DNA of 64,000 nucleotides from Ascarosepion bandense (GCA_037127315.1 JBBBDQ010000351.1:513501-577500); one strand, 5' to 3'. Positions 11,065 to 22,664 are shown, numbered from the stretch's first letter. Notes: generated from the letters alone by a model not told the origin. Program-made: numbers and translations.

Positions 11065-12884
11065 GAGGACAACAGTCTCAATAATGTAGCATAAATACAA
11101 AACATGGAATTTAAAACAAACAACAATGCTATTAACAAAAGAAATTACATGCATACACAATGGAAATCAAAGGAAAAGACATTAAAACTACTTATAAGAA
11201 TTTCTGTGTATGTGTGTGCAAGAGTTTAGTCAACAGAAGACCAAGGAAGTGAACGTACCCCAATGGCAGCATTTTTTATTTATATTCCACTACATTTGCA
11301 AGCAAGTGGAAAAATGGAAAAAGAGGGAATATATTTACCTTTTTGTAGACTTAAATAGTGCCACCCACTGTACATTTTTGGTAAAGCTAAGTGGGTTAAT
11401 CCACAACAGCTTCCTCAGATTTGGAGAATTTTTTTTGACAATATGTCCATAAAGTTTACTTTTCATATTTTCATCAAAAGTTCAATCAGTCATCTACTTT
11501 GTTCTTTTCTTTGATTGGATTTATCACTTGTTATTACAAAAGGATCTAATATAGGATCTGTTGTGAGATTGAACACTTTTGTTGCTAGGTGTGTAGACAT
11601 TTTATAGTAAATATTTAATGGCTTTTTGAAATATTTGTCCCACAAACAATATTGGCGATGTCATGTGAGTTCAGGTAAAAATAAGTAAAATAATAATTGG
11701 AATTTAAAATTAACAACAGTTGATGTAAGTTATTAACAAAAGGAATTACAAGTGCACACAATGGAAATCAATGGAAAAGACATTAAAACTTTAGAATGTG
11801 CTTTGTGCGTGTGAGTGTGAGAGAGTTCAGTCAACATAAGCCTAATGAAGCAAATGTGCCCCATTCTTTATCTATGTTCAACAGTATCTGGAATCAAGGG
11901 AAAGATAGAGAATATGTTTGCTTTTTTATAGGCTTAAATAGTGCCACCTAATAGACACTTTTGGTGAAGCAAAGTGGTAACCCACAAGTTCAAAAACATA
12001 AACAAACATTCAATAAGAAAGTATTATTAAACAGTTTTTGGCTATAATTCTGTTATGGTAGTCATGGGGTTCAGTCATTTTTATGTTTGATGTGAAAAAA
12101 AAAGTAAAGAATCTGTTTTAATGTTAATGGGATAAAAAGAAAATTCAGGTAAATCACATCAGGGTTACTAATTTGTTGTGGGGTTTGATAATGTTCAGGT
12201 AAGGCACAAAACATGGAATTTAAAATAAGTGACAATGCATGACATTGATAAAAGGAATTAAATGTGTACAGAATTGAAATCAAAGGTAAAGATATTAAAA
12301 CTTCCTATAAAAATGTGCTTACCTGTGTGAGTGAGTGAGTGAGTGAGTGAGTTCAGTCAACAGAAGTTCAAGGAAGTGGATGTGCTCCAGTGGCAACATT
12401 CTTTATCTATGTTCAACAGCATCTGGAATTAAGGAAAAGATAGAGAATATGTTTGCTTAATTATAAACTTAAATAGTGCCACCTAATAGGCACTTTTGGT
12501 GAAGCCATGTGGCAACCCACAAGTTCAAAAACATGCATAAATAATAAGTAGAATTAAACAGTTTTTGTCTATAATTCTATTATGGTGGCCAGGAGGTTCG
12601 GTCATTTTTATGACTAATGTTTGATGTGAAAAAAAGTTAAAGAAGCTATCTTAACGTTAAAAAACATTCTGTGATAAAAAGAAAATTTAGACAAAGTTTA
12701 ACCCTTTGACCTGCCAAAAAATGGGTGTATCAAAGGACTTTTTTCTCTTGATACCATTATTAATGTATATTCCTTAACTCCTTCAGCAATGTTGAATTTT
12801 TAAAAAGCTAGATTTAGAATTATAATAACAGCAAAAATGTTACCCACTGTTTAGTTATCATTGTTTATTTACAAGATTAGGCAA

Positions 12885-13112
12885 GAAATTTTCCTGCAGT
12901 AAGTTGCCATTACTTTCTGCAGTAGACCAGTTGCCAACAAAAGCTATAGAACCCAGTCTATTTTGCTATTCCCCCCTAGCTGGAGGGAGAAGAGATGGAT
13001 TAATACCTACCCAAAAGGTATTTGTGCATAAGTGGATGAAATGAATTTGACTAGAAATTGAACTCAGCTCTCTGATTTCTTATTCGAAGCCAATATCTGT
13101 TGCACCCCCACT
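12885..13112 (-). repeat. SINE-A, tail-truncated
   Basis: The minus strand contains the head (decayed promoter boxes), the body and the 'ttgccattactttctgcagtag' central block. The hairpin and tail are absent; the copy breaks off near 12890. Confidence 0.75.
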
Positions 13113-13555
13113 CTCATCTTGCCAAATAGAATGGTTAATAAAATAGTAAATAATAAATAGTGCATTGTAGTCGGTTCATATATCTTTACCAACCATTTCC
13201 CTATTTTGTTTCTTTTTCCACATTTATTAGTGCAATGATAACAGACATCTTCAAAGCAGAAATTTATTATTGTAAAACAGTAACATAAAATACAACATGA
13301 TAAATGACAAAACCCAATTTAACCAATAGAGATAGGATTCGTAATAAAAATGTACACAACAATTAAAATGAAAACCCAAATTCAACACATGCAGGCTATT
13401 TGTTCCCATTGTAGAGATTACAGATTGATTAAATATCTTTTCCATGTAAATCAAATATTTCTTATATTTTAATTAATTCTTCATAATGTACCCCAGCAAT
13501 TGTTTTTGTGTAATCCATGAAACATAGTTTTTAGTCTTTCTGCATTTTATCTCAC
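13113..13555. other. No recognised gene
   Basis: AT-rich spacer between a SINE-A and a LINE fragment. A small direct repeat of AATAAATAGT type occurs at 13140-13160. Confidence 0.35.
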
Positions 13556-14112
13556 TGATAAGTTTCTGATCATAATGTAATGTGATAGATCCTGACTTGG
13601 CAGCTTGGATACAGTCACTTTCTCACCGGCGCAATGTGGCTTCCTCGTGTCTCTTCTACAAATACTTTCACGGCTTCTGCTCCGATGAACTTAGCTCACT
13701 GTTGCCCCCTACATATGAATTTACTCAAGCCACAAGATTAGCAACTAGGTCCCACCCTTTTACTGTCAAACAAAATAAATTGTAAATGCAAATTCTACTC
13801 CAGCAGCTTCTTTTCTCACACTTCCTACCTGTGGAATTCCCTTCCATTTAATTGCTTTCCTGACAGCTATAATCTCCAAGAATTTAAATGTAAAGTCAAT
13901 AGTCATCTCTTATCTCACTAATCTGCATCCTCTCTCTCATGCTCCTTTCTCCATCCACTCCACTCTCATCAGTATTCTCATCCTTCTCTTACCCTCTTCC
14001 TGACACCCCTATAACCTGTCACTCTTTCTCAGAACTTTCCTTCTGTGTCACCCACTACAAACAGTGGCAATAAAATGCCTTGCTTGGGGTGATATGATTA
14101 TAAAAAAAAAGG
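13556..14112 (+). pseudogene. LINE reverse transcriptase C-terminus and 3' UTR (main family)
   Basis: The plus strand encodes DPDLAAWIQSLSHRRNVASS, then LFYKYFHGFCSDELSSLLPP and TRLATRSHPFTVK, the C-terminal tail of the family. After a frameshift come FPSI... and SPRI..., corresponding to FPDSYNLQEFKC. The 3' UTR ends with 'aaatgccttgcttggggtg' and a poly-A at 14100-14109. A (GATA) stretch follows directly. Confidence 0.85.
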
Positions 14113-14137
14113 ATAGATAGATAGATAGATAGATAGC
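14113..14137. repeat. (GATA)n microsatellite between two LINE ends
   Basis: Six GATA units lie directly between the poly-A of one LINE end and the start of a second LINE 3' end, suggesting that the 3' tail of the LINE seeds this microsatellite. Confidence 0.85.
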
Positions 14138-14393
14138 CCGACAGCTACAATCTTCAAGAATTTAAATGTAATGCAAATAGTCATCTCCTATCTCACTAAC
14201 CTGCATCCTCTCTCTTATGCTCATCTCTCCGTCTACTCCACTCCACTCTCATCAATATTCTCATCCTTTTCACTTCCTGACACCCACTATAACCTGTCAC
14301 TCTTTCTCATAACTTTCCTCCTATGTAACCCCCTGCAAAACAGTGGTAATAAAATACCTTGCTTGGGACAATATGATTATAAAAAAAAAATAA
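14138..14393 (+). mobile_element. LINE 3' end (main family), strongly 5'-truncated
   Basis: It begins within the last coding codons (block complementary to the CPDSYNLQEFKCK-type motif) and continues through the pyrimidine-rich 3' UTR to 'taccttgcttgggacaatatg' and poly-A. It is closely similar to the preceding copy, so the two may be a tandem duplication. Confidence 0.8.
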
Positions 14394-14861
14394 AGATTAC
14401 ATTTCTTGTTCCAGTGTCTTGAACAAAGAAATCTCTGTAGTTCTGGCCTTATTCTGATTCTGCTATGAACTCTACTGAAAATATTGCATGCAGTCACTGA
14501 GCATATTTTCTGTTCTTTTAAAAAAAAATGTTTTTTTTCTTTCTGGCTATATCTATCTGCAGTTTTTTTTGTGTTGCATACTTCTCATTGAGTTATGCCT
14601 TTTTTGCTTGCTTGCATTTCTGATGTTCTTGTTTAACATCATATTCTATGCCACTTCTTGGAATTATTTTCTATCTCTTATATTCATAGATTAAGAATTT
14701 TATCTTTCATCATTGCTGCTTCTCTTACCATGTTCTACTTTGATTTCCTAATGTTTTACAAAGTTTTATATTTCCTCCTAACTATGACTGCATATATTTA
14801 TTCTCAAATTTAGTTGTTCTAAAGTTTGTAGATGAAGCATTGATTTAAGTTTCTTAATTTT

Positions 14862-17700
14862 TATAAAGTAAACGTTTCCAGCACTGAAGCTGAATCAGTC
14901 AAATAAAGCTTCATAAGCTTCTACTTCGAGTTGTTGCTACATTACAATAATATACTAATAAAATAAGCACCTCCTATCTCTCCTGTCGTTTATAACCGTC
15001 CGCTATAATAAAGTAAACGTTTCCAGTGCTGAAGCTGAATCAGTCAAATAAAGCTTCATAAGCTTCTACTTCGAGTTGTTGCTAAATTACAATAATATAC
15101 TAATAAAATAAGCACCTCCTATCTCTCCTGTCGTTTATAACCGTCCGCTATAATAAAGTAAACGTTTCCAGCGCTGAAGCTGAATCAGTCAAATAAAGCT
15201 TCATAAGCTTCTACTTCGAGTTGTTGCTAAATTACAATAATATACTAATAAAATAAGCACCTCCTATCTCTCCTGTCGTTTATAACCGTCCGCTATAATA
15301 AAGTAAACGTTTCCAGCACTGAAGCTGAATCAGTCAAATAAAGCTTCATAAGCTTCTACTTCGAGTTGTTGCTAAATTACAATAATATACTAATAAAATA
15401 AGCACCTCCTATCTCTCCTGTCGTTTATGACCGTCCGCTATAATAAAGTAAACGTTTCCAGCACTGAAGCTGAATCAGTCAAATAAAGCTTCATAAGCTT
15501 CTACTTCGAGTTGTTGCTAAATTACAATAATATACTAATAAAATAAGCACCTCCTATCTCCTGTCGTTTATAACCGTCCGCTATAATAAAGTAAACGTTT
15601 TAGCACTGAAGCTGAATCAGTCAAATAAAGCTTCATAAGCTTCTACTTCGAGTTGTTGCTAAATTACAATAATATACTAATAAAATAAGCACCTCTATCT
15701 CCTCTATGGAACATAACCGTCCGCTATAATAAAGTAAACGTTTCCAGCACTGAAGCTGAATCAGTCAAATAAAGCTTCATAAGCTTCTCGCAGTTGTTGC
15801 TAAATTACAATAATATACTAATAAAATAAGCACCTCCTATCTCTCCTGTCGTTTATAACCATCCGCTATAATAAAGTAAACGTTTCCAGCGCTGAAGCTG
15901 AATCAGTCAAATAAAGCTTCATAAGCTTCTACTTGATTGTTGCTAAATTACAATAATATACTAATAAAATAAGCACCTCCTATCTCCTCTGTCGTTTATA
16001 ACCATCCGCTATAATAAAGTAAACGTTTCCAGCGCTGAAGCTGAATCAGTCAAATAAAGCTTCATAAGCTTCTACTTCGGAAGTTGTTGCTAAATTACAA
16101 TAATATACTAATAAAATAAGCACCTCCTATCTCTCCTGTCGTTTATAACCGTCCGCTATAATAAAGTAAACGTTCCAGCACTGAAGCTGAATCAGTCAAA
16201 TAAAGCTTCATAAGCTTCTACTTCGAGTTGTTGCTAAATTATTAATATACTAATAAAATAAGCACCTCCTATCTCTCCTGTCGTTTATAACCGTCCGCTA
16301 TAATAAAGTAAACGTTTCCAGCGCTGAAGCTGAATCAGTCAAATAAAGCTTCATAAGCTTCTACTTAGGATTGTTGCTACATTTTAATAATATACTAATA
16401 AAATAAGCACCTCCTATCTCTCCTGTCGTTTATAACCGTCCGCTATAATAAAGTAAACGTTTCCAGTGCTGAAGCTGAATCAGTCAAATAAAGCTTCATA
16501 AGCTTCTACTTCGAGTTGTTGCTAAATTACAATAATATACTAATAAAATAAGCACCTCCTATCTCTCCTGTCGTTTATAACCGTCCGCTATAATAAAGTA
16601 AACGTTTCCAGTGCTGAAACTGAATCAGTCAAATAAAACGCCTTCCTTAGCTTCTACTTCGAGTTGTTGCTAAATTACAATAATATACTAATAAAAATGA
16701 AAGCACCTCCTATCTCCTGTCGTTTTATAACCGTCCGCTATAATAAAGTAAACGTTTCCAGTGCTGAAGCTGAATCAGTCAAATAAAGCTTCATAAGCTA
16801 CTTCGAGTTGTTGCTAAATTACAATAATATACTAATAAAATAAGCACCTCCTATCTCTCCTGTCGTTTATAACCGTCCGCTATAATAAAGTAAACGTTTC
16901 AGCACTGGAAAGCTGAATCAGTCAAATAAAGCTTCATAAAAGCTACTTCGAGTTATTGCTAAATTACAATAATATGCACCTAATAAAATAACCCCACCAT
17001 CTATCTCTCCTGTCGTTTATAACCATCCGCTATAATAAAGTAAACGTTTCCAGCGCTGAAGCTATCAGTCAAATAAAGCTTCATAAGCTTCTACTTCGAG
17101 TTGTTGCTAAATTACAATAATATACTAATAAAATAAGCACCTCCTATCTCTCCTGTCGTTTATAACCATCCGCTATAATAAAGTAAACGTTCCAGCGCTG
17201 AGAAACTGAATCAGTCAAATAAAGCTTCATAGCTTCTACTTTGATTGTTGCTAAATTACAATAATATACTAATAAAATAAGCACCTCCTATCTCTCCTGT
17301 CGTTTATAACCGTCCGCTATAATAAAGTAAACGTTTCCAGCGCTGAAGCTGAATCAGTCAAATAAAGCTTCATAAGCTTCTACTTAATTGTTGCTACATT
17401 ACAATAATATACTAATAAAATAAGCACCTCCTATCTCTCCTGTCGTTTATAACCGTCCGCTATAATAAAGTAAACGTTTCCAGTGCTGAAGCTGAATCAG
17501 TCAAATAAAGCTTCATAAGCTTCTACTTCGAGTTGTTGCTACATTACAATAATATACTAATAAAATAAGCACCTCCTATCTCCTGTCGTTTATAACCGTC
17601 CGCTATAATAAAGTAAACGTTTCCAGTGCTGAAGCTGAATTAGTCAAACAAATCTTCATAAGCTTCTACTCAGGGTTGCTGCTCTGTTACACCAAACATT
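14862..17700 (+). repeat. Satellite array, 145-bp unit, about 19.6 units
   Basis: 'aaagtaaacg' recurs every 145 bases (14865, 15010, 15155 and on). Each unit contains 'ctgaagctgaatcagtcaaa', the symmetric AAGCTTcatAAGCTT, 'gttgctaaattacaataata', 'ataagcacctcctatctctc' and 'tataaccgtccgctata'. The first four or five units are almost identical. From about 15560 to 17230 there are many 1-6 base indels, which may be real or may be long-read errors. No reading frame spans units, and no promoter or functional motif is obvious. Confidence 0.97.
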
Positions 17701-17759
17701 CCAATAAACAATAAATATTGCTTATTATTTTTGTTTCAAATTTGCAAAATCAAAGAAAA

Positions 17760-17862
17760 TACATTATTTACATTGTTCAGACTGTTGTCCTCATCCTTAT
17801 TGCCATATTCATATTTTGATAATTGTATGCTCCAGCCTTCTTTAGGTGATTGGAATTTTTTT
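17760..17862 (-). repeat. SINE-b fragment interrupted by LINE insertion
   Basis: The plus strand shows 'ttcagactgttgtcctcatc', 'tgctccagccttctttaggt' and 'gattggaatttt', after which the LINE poly-T starts. It is the antisense of a SINE-b 3' half. Confidence 0.7.
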
Positions 17863-18090
17863 TTTTTTTTTAATCATCTCACCCCAAGCAAGGCATTCCA
17901 CTGCCACTATTGCTCATGGGGCTACATAGGGGAAGGTAAAGAGGAGTGGTTAGACATAGGGAATGTCAGGAGGAAGGTGACAGATGAGTAAGGATAGCGA
18001 GTATGAGGGTTGGGCAGATGGGAAGAGTGTTTGATAGAATGGGAGCAGGTTAGTGTGTTAGGAGGTGTCTATTGACCTTACAGTTTTTAA
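17863..18090 (-). mobile_element. LINE 3' end (main family)
   Basis: The family end signature ('atctcaccccaagcaaggca' on the plus strand) and 3' UTR are seen. The copy is truncated near 18090, before coding sequence. The insertion lies in the TGGAATTTT block of a SINE-b. Confidence 0.8.
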
Positions 18091-18225
18091 CCATCATCGA
18101 CAATCTCACCTACCTCCCATTAGCATGGATCAGGCTTGCCTCCCAGAGAGTAAAACACTACACCTCCTTGGTCTCACTCTTTCAAACCACACTCTTTATT
18201 AACAATTAACCTGTGTTTTGCTAAC

Positions 18226-18352
18226 TGTGGTAATAAAATAAACACATACCATCTCCCCTCTTGCTTGTAACTATCCACATAATCTTTCCAATGCTGAAGC
18301 TGAATCAGTCAAATAAAGCTTCTACTTAGAGTTGTTACTATATTACAATAGT
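18226..18352 (+). repeat. Single diverged unit of the 145-bp satellite outside the array
   Basis: The order 'aataaaataaacac', 'accatctcccctcttgc', 'tgctgaagctgaatcagtca', 'aataaagcttctactta', 'gttgttactatattac' is the satellite unit with about 20% change and some deletions. It lies 520 bases after the end of the array. Confidence 0.85.
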
Positions 18353-18751
18353 CCTTACTAAAATTGGTTCTTTTTGCTATATCCTTTAATCTGTGTACTA
18401 TGCTACTAAAGACACTTACTTACCACATGTTAAAGGGTGGGGGATACAAAAAATATTAAGCCCAAGCTCTCTAGGATGAGGCTGAGTTTATTGCCCAGTT
18501 CTTGAGGTATCCTTAAAAGGGGAAGGACCAAGGAGACTTAAGTAATATTTCTATTGTATTGCTGTTAAACCCACTTCAAACTTCAACTGTGCCACATTGA
18601 TATCCATGTGTACACACTGAAAAAATAAATACTATGCTAGTAAAAACATATTTATGAATCCATTAAAAAAATCAAACAAATTTTAAAATTTTGAAAAGGT
18701 ATCAGGCAAAAAAAAAAACATTTTGTCATATAGTTAAAATTTTTGAATTTA

Positions 18752-19078
18752 TCTATACTTCTGAAATGAGGTAGTATTTACATTATTTACACTGTTTGGA
18801 CTGTTGTTCTCATCTTTATTGCCATGTTTACAATGTTTCGACTGTTCTATGCTCCAGTCTTCTTTGGGTGCTAGAAACTTTTAACCAAATCTTTTATTTC
18901 AATCACTGGGGTATATCATTCTCATTACATGCATGATGCCACTTCCAGACATTATGTAGTTATCTCCCTTTCACTTAACTCTCAAAGTTATTTGTTTACC
19001 ACTGCTGTAGCCAGGTATTAAACTCACAACTTTTTGGGTCAAGTCACTGGAACTAACCAACACTGATATCCTTAAGGA
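18752..19078 (-). repeat. SINE-b, near full length, with tRNA-like head and hammerhead-like motif
   Basis: On the minus strand: a tRNA-like head with GTTGGTTAGTTCCAGTGAC as A-box region and AGTTTAATACC as a decayed B box, a body of about 130 bases, then CCAAAGA (18861-18867), stem II GACTG/CAGTC (18840-18844 with 18855-18859), GAAA (18836-18839), and the 3' block 'caataaagatgagaacaaca' complement. The outer end is at 'tctgaaatgagg'. It is head-to-head with the next copy. Confidence 0.75.
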
Positions 19079-19200
19079 CACATGGCCCAGTGGTTAGTTC
19101 CAGTGACTTGTGATAAAAATAAAGGTTTTGGTTCAAACTTTCTAGAACCTGAAGAAGGCTGGACAACAGTTGAAAGTTTATTAAGACGGTAAGAGTTTTA
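19079..19200 (+). repeat. SINE-b, internally deleted, head-to-head with previous copy
   Basis: The plus strand begins at 'ggacacatggcccagtgg' (box A-like), jumps to 'ataaaaataaaggttttggt' and then has CTGAAGA (19149-19155), stem II GGCTG/CAGTT and GAAA (19172-19175). The B-box region and most of the body are deleted. Confidence 0.7.
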
Positions 19201-19421
19201 TGTCAACACAAAATAAAATCATTGGTGATGGTGGATGTTACTGTATTACCATCTTAATAACCTCCCTGAAGATGGCTCATGTGAGCCGAAAGCTTAGAAC
19301 CAAATTAATCAAAAATTATCCAAATGTTGGAGAATTTTTGTCTTTATTTTCAACTGAAATTAAAGCCAAAATACAACGTTTAGAACGGCCCATGATTAAA
19401 CATAATAGACATTCATTGTCT

Positions 19422-19462
<41 letters not shown>
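19200..19462 (+). pseudogene. Penelope-like element ORF start overlapping a hammerhead-like motif
   Basis: CTGAAGA at 19266-19272, a perfect stem II (GGCTC 19274-19278 with GAGCC 19283-19287) and GAAA at 19288-19291 overlap an ATG. The peptide that follows (MAHVSRKLRTKLIKNYPN and on) parallels the one at 26.84-27.01 kb (MAYVSRKLRPDKKINNYCN). The shared pattern includes FLS-F, IK and NR--LS. It is followed by a (TA)n tract. This looks like the 5' region of a Penelope-like element, where hammerheads are known. Confidence 0.55.
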
Positions 19463-19465
<3 letters not shown>

Positions 19466-20835
19466 CATGTTCTTTGTCTATTCTGTTGTGGTTTCATTAT
19501 ATATATATATATTGAGTTTGTGAGTTTTCTGTGTTGGTAGCAACTGTTGGCTTACTTGCAGCTAATGCTTCCTGTTCCTAGGGGCATGTGTTCAATGTTA
19601 TTAAACATGTCCACTGAATACAGAAGCTGGCAAATTAGATCTGCTGACCCTATTTTATCAATTTCAGCTGATCTTCATTGATAAGATGAGTTCGGGTTCA
19701 GAATGAGAAAAAACAGGATTCCTTTTGGCAGATAAATATCAATTTTCGAAATGACTATCCTTCCTCTTGTGTTTCTTACAAATATATTCAATTTACTGCA
19801 TTTTTTTTTCTTCTACAAGAATGGGAAAAGAATATTGTTTTTTTTCTCCTACTTGGCTTTGTTGCAAACCACTTGACTGGTCTGTTCAAAGCTTTATACC
19901 AGAACATTGTAAACTAATGTGTCATGACTTACAATGTAATTATCAATATAATTAATTAGCTTTTCTTTCTTTAATTATTAAGCAAAATAATTATTCTCTT
20001 TTTGTTGCAGAGTAGTTTTTGCACTGAAGGTTATAATCGTGCTATGTCGGTTGCTAATCGACTTAACATACCCAAAATGTTAGGAACTTGTTAATCTTCC
20101 ACTGAAAGCTAACTCCTTAGTATTCGGCTAACTGCCAACTAATATCAACTGCCTAGTAATTCTACTGAACTCCAATAGAAGTCTAAAGAACTCCTATGAA
20201 CTTCCCAAGAACTCCTCAAGAACTTCTCGAGTTAGCTTCCTGTTAACTCTTATTATTATAGGAGGGAGAGTCCATTATCTGAGGAATAGGTATGTTTCCC
20301 CATAACACTTTTTATATTAACTTCTTATTACTTTATAAATTATATTGAGGTGGACACACATTTTTAGGTAGACATCTCTAGTTTTTTAAACTGCATAAAT
20401 CTGCATCTACCAGCTTGTACAGTTGAGAGCCTTAATGAAGAAATATGCTTTCTGGCATGATTTGAAACTACATCCCTGTTGTAACTACCATTAAGCTCAG
20501 CATGTGTCAGTTCCAATCCTCTAAAGGGGTTGCATATTTATTGTTACAATTTAACAAATTTTGGCAGAAGGCTGAAGGAGAAGTGGGGTGAGGTTGTTCT
20601 ACACAAACTATTCTAAACCTAGCTGACCAGATTCACAACCCATTCATCCATTACAATTTGCTCATTCACCACACGAATTCATCTATCACCATTCATCACG
20701 GCACACACCACAATACCACACATTTACTGGGATCTTACAAACATATCCATGGCATCAGAATTTAATAATATAACAAATGTTCTTTTTTTATTTTATGGGT
20801 TTTAACAATTTTTCTATAAAAAAATATATAGAAAT
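19463..20835. other. No recognised gene
   Basis: AT-rich sequence. At 20080-20270 there is a degenerate run of short 'aagaactcct'/'gctaactcc'-like units that may be part of an old LTR, but no termini or target duplication could be found. Confidence 0.35.
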
Positions 20836-21640
20836 TTAATAACATGAAATGAGGCAGGAGGGGATGAACCCAAAATGAAAATAAAATATAACAAAACATT
20901 CACCTCTAAAAGGAATGATTTTGAAACACTTTCCCCTAACCAATTTATAGACAGAACCACACAAATGCATGCTGGGATTTCTTCCTAGCCAAAAAGATAG
21001 TCCACTACTTGGTCTTATCTGACTCAGTCCTGATCTGTCTTGTAGACAGAATGCTTCATTCACTTGTCTAAACTTTCTCTCGTGTGTCAACCCTAATTTT
21101 TAGTTTATGAACTTTTTGCCATATTATTATTGCTTTGCCTTGCTTTATATTACTTTTGGCCCTGTTCTTTTCTTTTTCTCATTATTGTTTGTTGCAAATT
21201 TTGTCAATTTTGTTTGTTAGGTGGTTTCTGCCATGTCCACTTAATCTATAGCCTGATTTTACAGTGATTAGCCAAAAAAGGCACATCTCTTGTTCTGATC
21301 TCTTGAAACTCATATATTGTAAATTTATATTTGTATCCAAAATGTAAAAAGGAAATTTCTAAGGAATTAATTGATTTTGTCTATAAATCAACATTATTAT
21401 GCCTTAAATATTATATTTAGTGGCTGCTTTTAAAAAGTAATTCTACTAATATGGAATGATTTGTACCCCCAGCTTAGAATTACTTTTACTTTTGCACAAC
21501 ACTGATTAATATATTAGTCACCAAAAAATAAATATACTAACAGTCAACCACTTGAAAATGACTAATAAGTTGGCCAAAAGAACTTGGGTCAGTAATCACA
21601 ATGGATACTTTCTAGACTCTCTGAGTTTTCATAAGAGTCG
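20836..21640. other. No recognised gene
   Basis: Contains an 84-codon minus-strand frame (20836-21090) without recognisable domains. Codon use looks no different from surrounding non-coding sequence. Confidence 0.3.
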
Positions 21641-21643
21641 AAA

Positions 21644-21976
21644 ATTTTTTTTTATAATCATGTCACATTAAGCAAGGCATTTTACTGCCACTGTTGTGCA
21701 GGGGGTTACATAGGAGGAATGTCATGAGGAGTGAGAGGTTGCAGGGGGTGTCGGGAAGAGATTACTGATGAGAGTGGGGTGGACGAGGAGAAATGTTATG
21801 ATGAGTGAGAGGTTGCAGGGGGTGTCAGGAAGTGAGTAGGAGAGTGAAGAGAGTACTGATGAGAGTGGGGTGGATGTAGAAAAGCATGAGAGAGAGGATG
21901 TAAGTTAGTGAGACAGGAGATGACTATTGATTTTACATTTAAATTCTTGGAGATTGTAACTGTCAGGAAAGCAATT
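21644..21976 (-). mobile_element. LINE 3' end (main family)
   Basis: The poly-T at 21646-21653 is followed by the end signature (complement of ATGCCTTGCTTAATGTGACA here). A segment of the 3' UTR ('agtgagaggttgcagggggt') is duplicated at 21740 and 21805. Truncation falls in the last coding block. Confidence 0.8.
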
Positions 21977-22070
21977 AATAAAAGAATTACAAAATTTTGC
22001 TTGTCTTTCACATTCTATTAAACATACATAAAAGAAAAATTGCTACTTATATTGTAATATTTGTTACAAA

Positions 22071-22140
22071 GATTTATAAAAGCATAGTAACACTATATAA
22101 ACATTTTCATGTTTCGGAACAGAACTGCTCCTCTTTGGGT
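22071..22140 (-). repeat. Penelope-like terminal segment, inverted partner of 22665-22740
   Basis: 'tttataaaagcatagtaaca' followed by 'ttttcatgtttcgg' is the reverse complement of the segment near 22665-22700, and also of 55150-55190. On the minus strand a hammerhead-like core (AAAGA, imperfect stem, GAAA) is present but degraded. Confidence 0.5.
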
Positions 22141-22664
22141 GATATGTGAAACTGAAAATAAATAGTGGAAATGATTTATTTTTGGGAATGTGAAATGTAA
22201 GTGGTGGTTGTAGGGAATTTGGATTTAGCATGTCTAAACTAGTCCATCAGCAGTTTGTAACCATAGAGATACACATTTGGGTTAGAAGAGGGGGCAAGAT
22301 GGCTTAGATATGGACAGGCCACTTTTTAATTCTGTTTGGGTAAATTACATTGTGGGACCTCAAATTTTTTAAATGGGTACACAATTTTTAATTGACTACT
22401 ATCTATGAGTACATGGGACAGGAAGTTTAGGCCAGAATTTGGGTTGAATAATTGTAGTATTCTTAGTTATATTGTGATTAGAGTAAAATTTTAGTATTGT
22501 ATGGGTTTTTTATTTTATTAATAAAATATTCATTTTTTTATTTTGTGGATAAAACATAGTTATTAAGTAAATTTTGAAGAAGATTATTTTGTCTGAGTAA
22601 GGTATCTAGTGGGACTACTTAATACTAAAAATAGGTAAATAATTTTAAACCGTAACTTGAAATG

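Larger units (their letters stand above)
10085..12600 (+). repeat. Ancient three-copy local duplication
   Basis: Three related segments lie in the same orientation: about 11096-11420, 11700-12010 and 12195-12550. Landmarks in each are 'cacaatggaaatcaa', 'agtcaacagaag', 'cttaaatagtgccacc' and 'cacttttggt'. A leader block ('gtgtagacattttatag', 'catgtgagt') precedes the first two, at 10087 and 11588. The first copy is split by retroelements between 10212 and 11094. The segments show no coding potential. Confidence 0.75.

Noticed and set aside
14862..17700. Hammerhead in the satellite unit (minus strand CTGATTC...GAAACG)
   Set aside because: The core reads CTGATTC, lacking the required G and A after CTGAN, in every unit inspected.
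19990..20280. Possible LTR starting TGTTAGGAAC
   Set aside because: No CA-ended partner edge and no target duplication found.
20836..21090. 84-codon frame on the minus strand as a small protein gene
   Set aside because: No recognisable domain, start context or neighbouring exon.
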